Positions 43,800 to 56,100 of a stretch of 64,000 nt of DNA are shown piece after piece. This stretch comes from Cenococcum geophilum 1.58. Its lineage: Eukaryota; Ascomycota; Dothideomycetes; Gloniales; Gloniaceae. A model generated the notes under the pieces. It was not told the DNA's origin. It did not search any database and saw only the letters and a list, made by a program, of their open reading frames with translations. The first letter of the stretch is position 1; each line of letters opens with the position of its first letter. The stretch is taken from positions 992,001-1,056,000 of the forward strand of contig KV748194.1 of NCBI GenBank assembly GCA_001692895.1, given 5' to 3'. Position numbers and translations under genes: made by a program.

Positions 43800-46700
43800 C
43801 CATCTCCCTTTTTTTTATCTTCGTCCTTAAAGATACCTAGCATCTCTAAGTTATTTACTAGAGGTATAATGTCCGTTTAATTAATTTGGTTAATATTATT
43901 ACTTATAATACCTAAAGCACCTTTTTCTTTTTTAACTCTTTATTGTACGCGTATAGTCTCTTCCATACTATCGCTTGGTAAGGTAATACTATCTCTATAT
44001 TCTTGTTATACGAAAAAGGGATTAGTTTATATTACGTTAGCGGGTCCTTTATTTTAGCAACCTTCCTCTTATTTAGAGTGCACTAGAGCAAACGTTTAAT
44101 CGTCTTATAATATTCGCTCGGTTTCTAACGCTAAATATACGCGTCCTATAACTCTTAATAATCTTTAAGTTCCCTAAGTAATTTATTATAGGGTCTTATA
44201 TTTAATTTGCTGCTATAAAGCTTAATAGTAAGTTATCCGTCGCTTTAGCGGAACTTTATCGTTCGCGTGTTGCTAAGAAAGAGGCTACTAATACTTAATA
44301 ACGGGCTCTTAATTCTTGTCTTATTACGTCTACTTAACTAATTCGTCTTAAGAAAGTTTATAAGAAAGTTTATTTTAAGGAGTAGAAGCTTATAAAATAA
44401 GGTCTTTAGGAACTAGGTAATAAAAGAACGGATTCTCTTCTAATAGAGAAGGAAATAACTCTAAGTAGTTCGGTAGTCGCTCTTCCTAGGTCCCCCTTAG
44501 GTAACTCATTCTTTGGCGATTCCTCTTTATTACTATTACCTAACCTTTTCTCTTCTAATACTCCTATACCTTTCCTATAGCATTCTTTAGGTTCTTTAGT
44601 AGTTCCTAGGTAGTCTTATTATAGCCTATCCACTTTACTTTATACTATATTTTATCGTTTACGTCCTCGTAACTAACGATCTTTAAAACTTACTATTTGT
44701 CTTTTTCTTATCCTCTATACGTGTCTGCCTTATAGATTAGTGGCTTAACATTCCCATATACTGGCTCTAGTATTGCTATATACTATATAGGGTAGATCTT
44801 TATTCTAGCTAGTAGGTTTAACTTAAATATAACTAGTGAAATTTTCTATATAATTTTAAAAGGTCCTAGTCTAATATGGTCTAACTTCTTACTTAGTTAT
44901 TAACTCTTAAAATTTTTGTATAGTAGCTATACTTTATCTCCCTCCTTAAGATCTAGTCCCTTAGATCTCTTAGTATCGTAGTACTTTTTTATTCTTTACT
45001 ATACCACCTTAGCTATTTCCGTAAGGTTTATATAAAGATTTATTAAGCTCTTTATTCTTTATTTAGCTGTGCTATTTATCTTCTTTACTTAATATGGCGA
45101 TAATAAGGTCCTTAGCTTATATCCGTAATTCGCCTTAAATAGTAATATGCCCATTTCTTCTTATGGTGTTATATTATATGCAAACTATGCAACTAGTAAT
45201 AGCGATACCTAATTATTCTATACGTGATTAATATAATGCCTTAAATACTATTCTAGTATCTGGTTTAATCTTTCTATTTAACCGTCTATCTGCGGATAAT
45301 ATACGGTAGAAGTTACTACTTAAACTCCTTGTTCTACTAAGAATACCTCCTAGAATATTACTATAAATCTTAGATCTCTATCTAATATAATCTTGCTTAG
45401 TACTCTATGTCTTATAAACACTTCTTTAATATAGATTCTAGCNACATCTTCCGCTAAGATTTCTTTTATACATGCTATAAAGTATCCCCACTTTATAAGC
45501 TTATCTACTATTACTAAGATTACGTCGTAATCTTGTCTAGTAATAGGATTTCTTAATTTTGGCAACTTAATAATAAAGTCCTATAATATAACCTCCTATG
45601 GTCTCTCTAGTATTTTGACAGGTTATAGCCCTCCATATAGTTTATGCCTTGTAGGTTTATTCCTTTAGCAATCTAGACATTCCTTTATAACTTACCTCGC
45701 TAGTCCCTAGATTCCGTTAATAATGTACTCCTCTTAAAGTTTTAACACTAAGCCTATAGCTCCGTTGTGTCCTTAAGTTGGTTCTTTATAAAATAACTTA
45801 ATAAACTCTTTTGTAATAGCTCTTGGTACGTATATTACTTTTTAATTTTTATACTACTCTAAGTCTAGATCCTCTATTTATATGTCTAGGATCTTTTATA
45901 TCTAATTACTTTCTAGTAATTCGTGGGTTTTCTCTTCTTGTATTACCGCGATCTTTGGATAATTATACCTAATTAATTTATCTATATCTCTTTATAATAA
46001 AGCCCTTAATAGCTTTTTATTATTTTATAGTTTAGCTTTTCTACTTAGAGTATCTGCTTGTGCATTCTCTATACCCTTAGTATACTAAATTTTGAAATAG
46101 TATTCTATAAGCATCTCTGCCCATCTAACCTATCTACGGTTAAGTTCCTTTATTATTAGGAACCCCGTTAGGTTCTTATAGTCCGTCTTAACTATAAATA
46201 GTTTTTCTATGCCTTGTAAGAATAACCTCTATTTCTTTAGTGCTGTAACTATTCCTAATAACTCCTTATTATAGATATTATAGTTTAGTTCCAGTAGTAT
46301 TATCTTTCGACTATAATATACCACTAGGTGCTATCTATCTTAATATTTCTATAGAAAGCACGCCCCTAGTATATAGTCTAATGCATCCGTTTCGACCACT
46401 ATCTCTAGCTATAGTTAATAGATTTTAAGAACTAGCTCTTAGGTAAACAGCTATTTAATCTTCTTAAATAGTTCCTGTTATTCCTCTCCCCATATCCATA
46501 GTTCTTCCTTCTTTATTAATCTCGTAAGTAGCTTAATATTCTTTAACCATTAAGCTATAAACCTTCTGCAGTAATTATAGAACCCTAGAAACGACCTTAA
46601 CTATATTACATTCTCTAGTTCTTACCAATTTACTATAGCCTTAATCTTCTTTAGATCTATACTGAGTTAGCCTAGTTTAATAATAAATTCAATAAAATCG

Positions 46701-49700
46701 GTCTTCCTAGTAAAGAACTTGTATTTCTTAATTGCTACTAGCATCTGTTCTTCTTATAGTCTCTTTAAGACCCATTTAACGTGTTCTCCATATTCTTCCT
46801 TACTCATTAAGTAGATAATAATGTCGTTAAGGTATACTATAATAAATTCATCTAAATATTCTCTTAATACATTATTAATGCGCTTCTAAACGTTGCTAGT
46901 GCGTTTATAAGCCTAAATTATATAACTAATAGTTTGTATAGTCCTTCCTTTAACCTAAAGGCTGCCTTCTATTCGTCGCCTTCCTTAATTCTAATCTAAT
47001 AGTATACCCATCTTAAATTTATCTTCGTAAAGATTTGCGCATTGCCGATCCTATCTTAGATTTTGCTAATTAAGGGTAAAGGATACCTATCCTTCCTAGT
47101 GATACTGTTTAACTGTCTATAGTTAATACATAGTCTAAGTTTTCCATTCTTCTTTAGTATAAACAGTACTAGATATCCTGCTAATAACTGTAATAGTCTA
47201 ATATATCCCTTTCGTAAGTTCTCCTAAATAAACTCTTTTAGTGCTCTCCCTTCTTCCTCGGTAAGCTTATAGATTGGAAAGAACCTTAGACTTATTCCTT
47301 CTTCTAACTCTATTTTATGGTCCTATACTGCATACTCTAACAGCTTTTCGCTCTTAGGTAACCATAGTTTTTTGCTATACTTATGGTATCTTTTTAGTAT
47401 ATGGCTTAGCCCTTTTTCCGTTTCTTTATAGGTTGCTCCTACTTAGTACTATACCAATTTAGCTTATTATCGCATCTTGCGGCGTTAAGTATCCTTAATA
47501 TCGACCTGACTTGTAATCCAATTAATTCTTAGATTATATTCCTGTAACTAAGGTATTCCTAGTACTACCTTATTGTTCCCCAATGGTAATATGTTAAAAG
47601 ACATCTCGATTTATCTCCCTTTAATAGTTATCTAAATTAGTCCTATTTTAAGATTAATAATGCCTCCTCCATAGGCTATTAGATCTCCTAAAATTGTCAC
47701 TAATAGGTAAAAACGTTCCTTCTACCTATATAGTAACCCTATTCTTTTAACTGCTATTAGCAAGATATGGTTTCTTATTACTCTACTATCTATTAGTGCC
47801 TTAAACTGTTAATCTTACTATTTAACTTATAAATTTAGGTGTTGTCCTTAAATTCCTTTAAGGGTTTAAGGCTCTACTACTGGTTCCCTCTAGTCCTATA
47901 GGCCTCCACTTTTCCTAACTATTGGCTACTTAATCCTATTTATACTTAGTCTAACTTAGGCCAATACTTAGTTCGCTTTTTATCTTTAATATACTATAGA
48001 CAGGTGTTCTCTAGACATTCCCACCATTATTATCCATCTAGGCATTCTTCCGTAAGGAATCTTCCTAGTTAAAGTATTAAGTCCCCTTATTCTTAAACTT
48101 CTACTAGGTGCTAACTATGCATATACTTAGCGTTTTAATATTTTACCTCGTCCGTTATCTAATATATCCTTATTAGATACTTCCGGTTTTTATCTTTTAG
48201 TGCTCTATATATATTGCACGCATTATCTACGCACGCTATCCATAATAGTATATAGTGTGCTTAATATCTTAGGTTAACTCTTGGCTTATTCTTATCCTTA
48301 AGTTTAAACCTTTCTTGTGTTAATCTAAGCATTACGGCTTTGTTCGCGGGTACTAAAATATATCTCTCGCTTCTTTAGTCCTCCGATTGCCCCTTTAGAT
48401 CCTTTAATGTTATAATTAAGGCTCCCTTAATATTAGTTATAGCCTTTTCTATAATCAGGTGGTTTTGGACAACTTTTTCGTCTAACTATATATAGAAATC
48501 TTCCCACTTATCATTATATCGTTGCCTATACCACTTTTAGTACAGCTGCTTAAGTGTATACGGCTCGTCCGTAAGGAAGTATCTCCTTATTACTGCGTCA
48601 TAATAGCCTTTTGTGTGTCGTTCTTTGAACCTAGTAGGAATCCCTAGATCCTCTTTATCTTCCAGTTCGGTAAGCTACTTAGCTCTTAGTGTGCCTGCTC
48701 TCGGCCTATTAGTAATTCTTTATACGAGTGCTCTGTCCCTTATACGTCCCAACATGCTAGATCTCTTATCTAGTTTCTGTTCTTGCTATAAGGTAATTCT
48801 TGCCCTGAATTCCTCTATGGTTTCCTTTATATCGCGTCTTATAAGTAGATCCTTAAAGTCCCTTTACTTCTTAATCTCAGTATTAAACTTTCGATCTTTA
48901 GTCTAAACATCTTATTTAACTAGTAAGTCCTCTAGGTCTATATATCTGTCTCCTAGCCTAACTACTATTTATATTGCAGATTCTCTAATCTATAAAGAAG
49001 CTCCTTACCTCTTACTTATAGGTGTTCTAATTTATACTCTAAATTCTTAATTCCTTAGATTCTTTAATCCTAAGCTTACTTCTTTCTTAAGCTGCGCTCC
49101 AGCCTTAGTTTAACTAGGCTTTACTAGTGTCCTTATCTCATCTTAAGAGTCCTAGATCTTACTTGTCTCATCTTAAAAGTCTTATACCGTTAGGAACACT
49201 TATCCTAAGCTTATTCGTATATTCCTAAACTAAGCTACTGCTTTACTCTATCGGTTATTATCCGTTATAGGTCTCTAAGCATGCCTTATCTCATTTTAAG
49301 AATCTTGGTTGTCTCTTATCTCTTCTTAAGAATCTTAAGCCTTTGGCCTTTTGCCTTTATTAAGTGGTAAGCTAGCACTAGCAGTCGTCTGCTTGCTTAA
49401 TCGTCTCTAGATATTACTCCTTCCATCTTATAAAGCAATGGATGCCGTATCTAATGGTATTATAATGCCCGTTATTAAACCTTACTCTATAGCGGTCTTA
49501 GTCTCTACTTCTGTTACGTTATTAAGGTTTAAATACCCCTGGTTAGTTCCTTTACTATCCTCATCGCTATTAATTAATAAGTACTCTAACTCCATTATTA
49601 TTATTGCTAATCTTTATCCGCACGTTACTATAATATCCTAATCTAGCTTATAGAGTTGATCTTAATCTTCGTCTAACTCTTTAGTTCCTTTAAGTCCTCT

Positions 49701-50985
49701 TAACTCTAGCTCTTGTGGCCAATAGCTTATACTATACTTGGCGTCTTTATAAATTCGGCATGCGTTATTATAATAAAACGTAAAACTTCTAATTAAATAC
49801 TCTTTTGTTCCTTATAGTGCACTATTNTCCCTCTATACGTGTATATTATATACTATTAGTCTAGTTCCCTTTACTGTATAATAACTCTAACCACTTCTAT
49901 AGTCTCTGGCGAAATAACCCTATTTTCCGCAATTTATATAAGCTCCTTCTTTAAACCATTACTTTTGTTATAGAGTCCGCTTAAACGTCTTCTACTGCTA
50001 AGATCCTTAGTTTAGCCTATACTCCTTAGTCCTATAATTACTTAATCCTTAACCTCTAGGTTTCTATAGTTTCTTACTCCATCTCTTATAGGTTTCTTTA
50101 GTACCACTTAGGTCTATTAGCTCTACGCCATACCATAGTTTCTAATTTGGTTTTAGTTATTACGTATTCTACGTCTTATACAACTATAGAACTCTATCCT
50201 AGCCTCTCTTAGCCTATTCCCTTTAGAAGATCCTATTATTAATCTTAATCGCTTAATCTATTAATTCCCTTAGGGTGTCCGCATCTTCCATTAGAATAAT
50301 TACGTCCTAAACTTTAGCCTTAAGTCCCTATTTATACTATGCCATAAGCGCCTTATTATTCTACTTAAGTTATATAGCTAGTGTTTAGAATTATATTATA
50401 TACTTAATTACTAAAGTTCGTTATATTAGGTCCTAAAGTTTTCTTTCTACTATAGTTGTTGCCTCTGGGTCCCCGAATATTTATATAAGTCGTTCTGCGA
50501 ATCCATTCTAGCTTAAGAACATAAACTATACTTTCTGGTTTATTATTATCATTCCATTTACTTATATCTCTGTAAGGTAAGGCTTAAACTATTTAAGTGC
50601 TCTTCCTAATAAGAATAATCCTGCATATACTACTTAATCTATAGTTATTACTAGCTTTGCTTCTTCTTGCGTAACCTTAAAGTGTATTTACGTAAGGAAT
50701 CCTTTAAGCTTTAATCTTTCTCCTAAGAATCTTTTGATTAATAGTAACTTAACCTTTACTACTTTTATCCCATTAATCCTATTTTTAAGTGCCGCATTAT
50801 CTCCCGTTAACTGATTAACTATTGCTTATAACTGTTTTACTGTCACAGGTTGTTATAAGTTAGTATCTGCCATACTAGTGTCGTTACCTAATCCTGACGT
50901 AGTTGCCGCCGTTAATGGCATTATAGTGGCTGCTTTTGGTAGCATATTGTTTAACTTATTAAAACCGTAACTATAGTAGTGATTG

Positions 50986-51405
50986 TATAACGAAGCCTTG
51001 TAGTAAGGACTACGGTGGACTTATTAATAGGCTAGGTATATAGGTATTGTAAGTAAGTCAACAACGTAATAATAACTGGTGGAGTAGTTGCCTAACAGAT
51101 TAACTCTAATTGTATTCTAAGAATCACTATAAGGAAGGACTATTTAGGTAGGGACTAAGGGTCCTTAAATACACAACCGTACTCCTAAGAAAGTCGTTGC
51201 TCTATCTACTCTATCTGCTCTGTTCACTTTATTATAGATCTCGCAGATTACACAGATCACACAGATCATATCATGTGACTCTGCTTACTATTCCTCGTCA
51301 CATAGTTCCACGGGTTCCATCCTAGACCGTGCCTATATTAACTAACTAGCTTCTTCCAACTCCTCTCCAAGTAGTCGTAACATCGTACTTAAAGCGTTCG
51401 TAACA
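50986..51405 (-). repeat. Gypsy copy 1 LTR (right, 5' LTR)
   Basis: 420 bp, starts TATAACGAAGCC and ends GTTCGTAACA. Differences from the left LTR are almost all transitions. Confidence 0.92.
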
Positions 51406-51770
51406 ACTAAAATGCGTTATTTTTAAATACTTATATCTTAACAACTATAAGAACTATTTATATAAAAATTTAAATATAGCTTATTAAATAATAAGTAAGG
51501 CTTTTTATAAAGTAAAATTATAAATATTTTGCTTTATGTAATACTTTTATATTTATTTTATAAAAACATTATTTTATTTTATATTATACTATAAATTTTA
51601 TTATTTTTATTATTTATATATTTGAAAGTGCTTTATTTACTATTTAATAAGCTATATTTAAATTTCTATATAAATAGCTCTTATATTTATTAAGATATAA
51701 GTATTTAAAAAAGGTGTATTTTGGTACTATGTATATAGTAGCTATATATATACGGTAGCCGAAGCTTTTA

Positions 51771-52300
51771 AAATCCGGTTGGCCAAGTAATAGAAAACCC
51801 TTAGGCATTTCTTACTTAGCTATAGTAAATAAAGCATTTTCCCTAATATCTCCACTACGCGTATAAACCTAGTCCCCTATATTTAAACTTACCTTCTTAT
51901 TACCTATACGAAATATAAAGTATATTATATTTTATGCCCTAGTAAGATAGTAGAACTCCTTTCTCTACTTCTTCCTCTACCTCTTCTTTATTAACTTTAT
52001 CTATATATACTACGTAGGCCTTATAAATTAACTATTTCTATTAATAAGTAAGTAGATAAGGAATATAAGAAACTAGTTAAGCTATAATATAGAAAGGTTC
52101 CTTATAAATTTAATAAAAATTTAGCTTATAAATATATATAGTCCTTAGTTATAGATAAAAGCCTTACTTCCTTAAAGTATAATTAAAAGCGTATTAAGCT
52201 TACTAGTAAGCTTAACCGCTACTATAATATAGGTCTTAAGTTTATTAAGATTAGTTCTAATAGCTATAAGTAGAATATTATTATTCCTAATCCTCTTAAC
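51771..52300. other. RIP-eroded DNA, part of the third hAT
   Basis: Very AT-rich with no open frame. Plus-strand text such as YRKVPYKFNKNLAYKYI is hAT-linked or of an unknown accessory ORF; the assignment is uncertain. Confidence 0.4.
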
Positions 52301-52461
52301 TAGTGGCTTAAAATTAGTTAAATCTTTTATTTAATACTTGCTAAGATTACTTTTAATATATTCTCTATACTAGTAATAAGCTCTATATATAAACGAGCCT
52401 TTAATTAAGCTAAAAAGATTATTATTAATAAGCGTAATTAATTATTAACTAATACGATTAA

Positions 52462-52885
52462 TGTAACGGAATCTTGTAGCAGGAACTACGATGGGCTCGT
52501 TATTAGGCTAGGTGTATAGGTAATACAAATTAAAGTTAACAACGTAATAATAACTAGTGGAGTAGTTGCCTAACAGATTAACTCTAATTATATTCTAAGA
52601 ATTACTATAAGGAAGAAACTATCTAGGTAGGGACTAAGGGTCCTTAAATATATAACCGTACTCCTATAAAATTCCTCTTATATATAATATACGTGTGCTC
52701 TATCTACTCTATTATAAATTACGCAGATTATATAGCTTATATAGATTACGTTATATGACCTTAGTTACTATTCCTCGTTATATAGCTTTATTGGCTCTAT
52801 TTTAGACCGTGCTTATATTAACTAACTAGCTTCTTTTAACTCTTCTCTAAGTAGTTATAATATTATACTTAAAGCGTCCGTAATA
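52462..52885 (-). repeat. Gypsy copy 2 LTR (left)
   Basis: About 424 bp. It looks solo at first, but the sequence after the Copia insertion continues as the matching internal region, so it is the 3' LTR of copy 2. Confidence 0.85.
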
Positions 52886-52889
52886 CTAT

Positions 52890-53160
52890 TGTATAATTAT
52901 AGCACCTGTTGTACTAACCGCGTGCCTATGCGTTCGGTACACTAGGTATGCGTTTACGCGTTTAGTGTACTAACTACTCGCTTACGCGTCTAGTGCACTT
53001 ATAAAGCACTGACTAATTAGGGGGGAGGTGTATTAGTATATAGACTATGTAGTCTGCTTTATATAATTGACAGTTACTATTATTTAAAAGAGCATACGAT
53101 ACTATACGTATTTCATGCCCCTGGATCTAACTCACTTGTGCTATTAAATTAGTATAAACA
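52890..53160 (+). repeat. Copia LTR (left)
   Basis: 271 bp, TGTATAATTATAGCACC...AGTATAAACA. Confidence 0.93.
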
Positions 53161-56100
53161 CTGATTAGTGAGCGCGTATAGATTAGTAATCACTTGATAC
53201 CTCCCCCCAAGCGATTATAACAGCGATTACCCGTTTAGACTCCTAGTACGACCTGCTAGAAGGTTAGAAGTTAGGGATTACAGACTTATTACTAACTCCG
53301 TATACTTATTTAAGTCTTAGTACGGTTTACTAGAAGTATAATAGACGCAAATATAGACCTATACGGAACCCTCTACCCTTAAACCTTAAACCCCTATTCC
53401 TACTACACCCTCTTTTAATACATCTGACGTCTTTTTAGACCCCTTACGGAGACCCCCTACCCTTCTACGAACCGTTACGGACTCGTTAATTACCTTTATA
53501 GACCGTTACGGAGACCTCCTACCCCTTTGCGAACTACTATAAACCTATTAAGACCCCTTATGGACACCCTTACCCTTCTATAAACTGCTACAGACCTATT
53601 AACTGATTTTACGGACTACTACAAGACCTCTTCCACCTACTATGTACTACACTATATATATAGTATGGCAGACATTAGCAAGTAAGTTAATAAAGGTTAA
53701 GAAAAGTAGAGGTAGGGAGTCGACCTTACGTCTATAACTGATGTTAATAATTATATTAAATTTAAAGTTTTTGAATATAAATATTTTAAGCTTATAAATG
53801 ACGACCTATGGGAGTAATATTAGGAAGACTTTGCGGACTTTACGGAAGCCATTTTTAAGGCCTGTAACCCTACTACTATCCGTAACCTACGAACCCTTTT
53901 ACGTCACTAGGGCGTATGGGTTAAAAGGGATAAATGAGTTACTATTATATAGTCTCTGTATAATATAATATATAAGAAGGACTAAATAGAATGGACTAAA
54001 GAGGAAATCCTAGACTAGGTTAAAGCCACTAAAGAACTCTTTGCTTCTTCTAAACTTAATAGGATTGCTAGCCTTATACCTAACCTACTTAACTAAATTT
54101 ATCCTATAAACCTAAGTAGTTTTGGAATTGATTTTATGGGCTAAAGTATACCTAGTACTTAAGTTACAGACCGTAATACCCCCGTAACCCAAACTATGGA
54201 CTATAATACCCTTGTAAACCAAAATACGGACTAAAACTCTTTTGTTGTTTAAGTTATAGATCCGTAAACTACTTAAGTAAAGACCTATAGTAAGGAGCTA
54301 GCTAACCTAGCTAAGCTCTATACCGACGAATCTAAGTATAGCAGTGAAAACGATAACTTTAACTTTAAACTGACTATCTTTATAGACCTCTGCTAGAAGG
54401 CTAATATTCCTAAATAGGAATTTAGCTAAGCCTACTCTACTATGCTGCGCGGCCTAGCCCTTAACTACTACTATACTAACCTTAAGAGTAACCCCCTTGG
54501 TGTCCCCTTTAATAATCTATATAAAGCTATACATAACTACTTTAAAAGACCGGAATATAAGCGTAATATCTTTACCTAATGGAATGCGACTAAGCTATAG
54601 ACCGTAATAAATAAGAATACTAAAAAATCGACTATAGAGTGCCTATAAATCCTTATTAAAGACCTCCGCTACCTATAGCATGGTCTTAATATTAAGCTTT
54701 AAATAAACGACTTCCTGTATAATAAACTTATTACGGCTTGCTAGGAAATGGAACCCTATAAATACGCCTATTATAAGCCCGTAGACACTATAGCTAGCCT
54801 TATTAACAATTTATGGTCCTTTATTATAATGTATAAAGCCTTAAACCTATTAGGTAGTACTTAAGCCTTTATTACGGATCTATAAAATCTGTAAACTAAC
54901 TTAGATGCCTACTTTACGGACCGCCGCTACCGCTAGCAGCACCTATATCGACTAGGTCCTACCTGTAACCCCTATAATAACTTCTGTATAAAAGTATACC
55001 CCTATAGACAAACTAATTAGAGGTGCTTTGTATGTGGTAAGGAAGGATATTGGTTTATAAGGTATACCTAGGAAGAACGTAATAAGTCTAAGAAGAGATT
55101 TAATAGATAGATTAACTAGTTTATCTTAGACTATAAAGGAGAGGAAGTAGAAGAGTCTTTTAACGAGTTAATAGAAGCCCTTATAATTAACTTTAACTTA
55201 GATACTTAGAAATAGGAGACCTTAGAGACGTTCTTAATTACTTTTAGACCTTTTATAGACAGCTAAGCCTTTAATATTATAACTGTATTAGCCGACTGCT
55301 CCTTTACACACTTAATTATACCCGAAAACTGGCCTATAAGTATACCTGTTAGACCCGTTATGGACGTTACGGACTATAAATAGGATTTATTTATATATAT
55401 TACTATAGAACGCTATACCCCTAAAGAATTCTATAGTGTTATAATTAATATAGGTGCCTCTAAGAAGTCTACTGTAGGTTACGGATAATACCTTATATAT
55501 AAGACCACTATAAATAATAATATGGATATTGATACTATGTAAACTGGGGCTGTAAACGTCTAATTTAGCATCGGCTTAACCGCATTAATTAAATCAGTCG
55601 CAGTTAAGACTCTAATTAGCCTAGTTAACTTCTATATAGTAAAAGCGGACACCCCTTTCCTACTTTGTCTTACGGATATAGATAGGTTATAGGTTTACTA
55701 TAACAATATTACAGATACTTTAATTGGCCCTATAACTGCCCTAGGAAGTAAGTATATTACCCTACTAATTATATGACAATTTAGACACCCGTTCCTTATA
55801 TAGGGAGAGACTTTACGGACCTATATTTAGGAATCTTTTAACTATAACCTATACTACCTTACCAGTACGGAAATCCACTACCTATACTACTATTTTGGCT
55901 ACTTATTAGCCGAAAAGCTATATAGAGTCCTTAAACGCTCTAGATATAACGATGTTGATAGGAAGGTAGTTAACTACTTAACTAAATACTGCTCCTTTTG
56001 CTAGAAATACGGACGTTCCCTAGGCTGATTTAAGTTTACTCTTTATAAAGACCTTAATTTTAACCACTTAGTGTATGTAGATATTATGTATATTAACGGC

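Larger units (their letters stand above)
43380..51405 (-). mobile_element. Ty3/Gypsy LTR retrotransposon (chromovirus), copy 1
   Basis: LTRs of 420 bp (43380-43799 and 50986-51405) are flanked by the perfect duplication ACTAA (43375-43379 and 51406-51410). Coding is on the minus strand and riddled with stops. In order: gag from about 50873 (MADTN), a zinc-knuckle remnant near 49890-49935 (C-GK-GYFARD), and reverse transcriptase with YLNDIIIY at about 46815-46838 (YxDD with one change). Then RNase H and a zinc-binding region, an integrase fragment open at 45350-45565 (DVILVIVDKLIKWGYFIACI, DRDLRFI), and a chromodomain-like end (VNDKIQYKVKWIGYN) at about 44570-44700. The chromodomain places it in the chromovirus branch. 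Bases 45443 and 49827 are N. Not functional. Confidence 0.92.
43332..51768. mobile_element. Inverted-repeat (MITE-like) element, split by Gypsy copy 1
   Basis: Left arm is 43332-43379 continued at 51411-about 51497; right arm is about 51635-51768 in reverse complement. The arms align without gaps over about 130 bp, for example the shared blocks TTTAAATACTTATATCTTA and ATTTAAATATAGCTTATTAA, and most differences are transitions. Loop about 137 bp; total about 400 bp without the Gypsy. TA dinucleotides flank both ends (43330-43331, 51769-51770), compatible with a Tc1/mariner-type TA duplication but weak in AT-rich DNA. No protein is encoded. Confidence 0.65.
40962..52461 (+). mobile_element. Third hAT transposon relic, heavily interrupted
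   Basis: A hAT-like end CAGGGTTGTAAACGATC starts at 40962. Plus-strand translation ignoring stops gives transposase text from about 41280 (a BED-finger-like YYKFIDCKYS region, HLK), through EVINQALINLIVV and WPEF (about 41510-41590) and SINI(W)T at 41750. After the solo LTR it resumes with SLNNYSLLAICSHFIN, NTLFLVLLDYGII and NNSLINNTLCCIISD (about 41954-42190). It continues with RRLHNIII, IPLNNHTR, then NKYYTKTDSSPLYTMALILQ (about 42835-42900). A C-terminal dimerisation-like segment (NPLN-WLKIS, IFSILVISSIYKRAFN, NKRN-LLTNTIN) lies at about 52290-52461 and is cut off by the second Gypsy LTR. Linking this last part to the same hAT is inference; the right end is not in the window. Confidence 0.6.

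Noticed and set aside
49438-49641. Short plus-strand frames in the Gypsy body (also 48613-48906)
   Set aside because: They lie antisense to gag-pol in RIP-eroded DNA and have no recognisable content.
52462-52885. Solo Gypsy LTR
   Set aside because: The internal region of the same Gypsy family resumes at 59150, right after the Copia element and its duplication, so this is the LTR of an interrupted copy.
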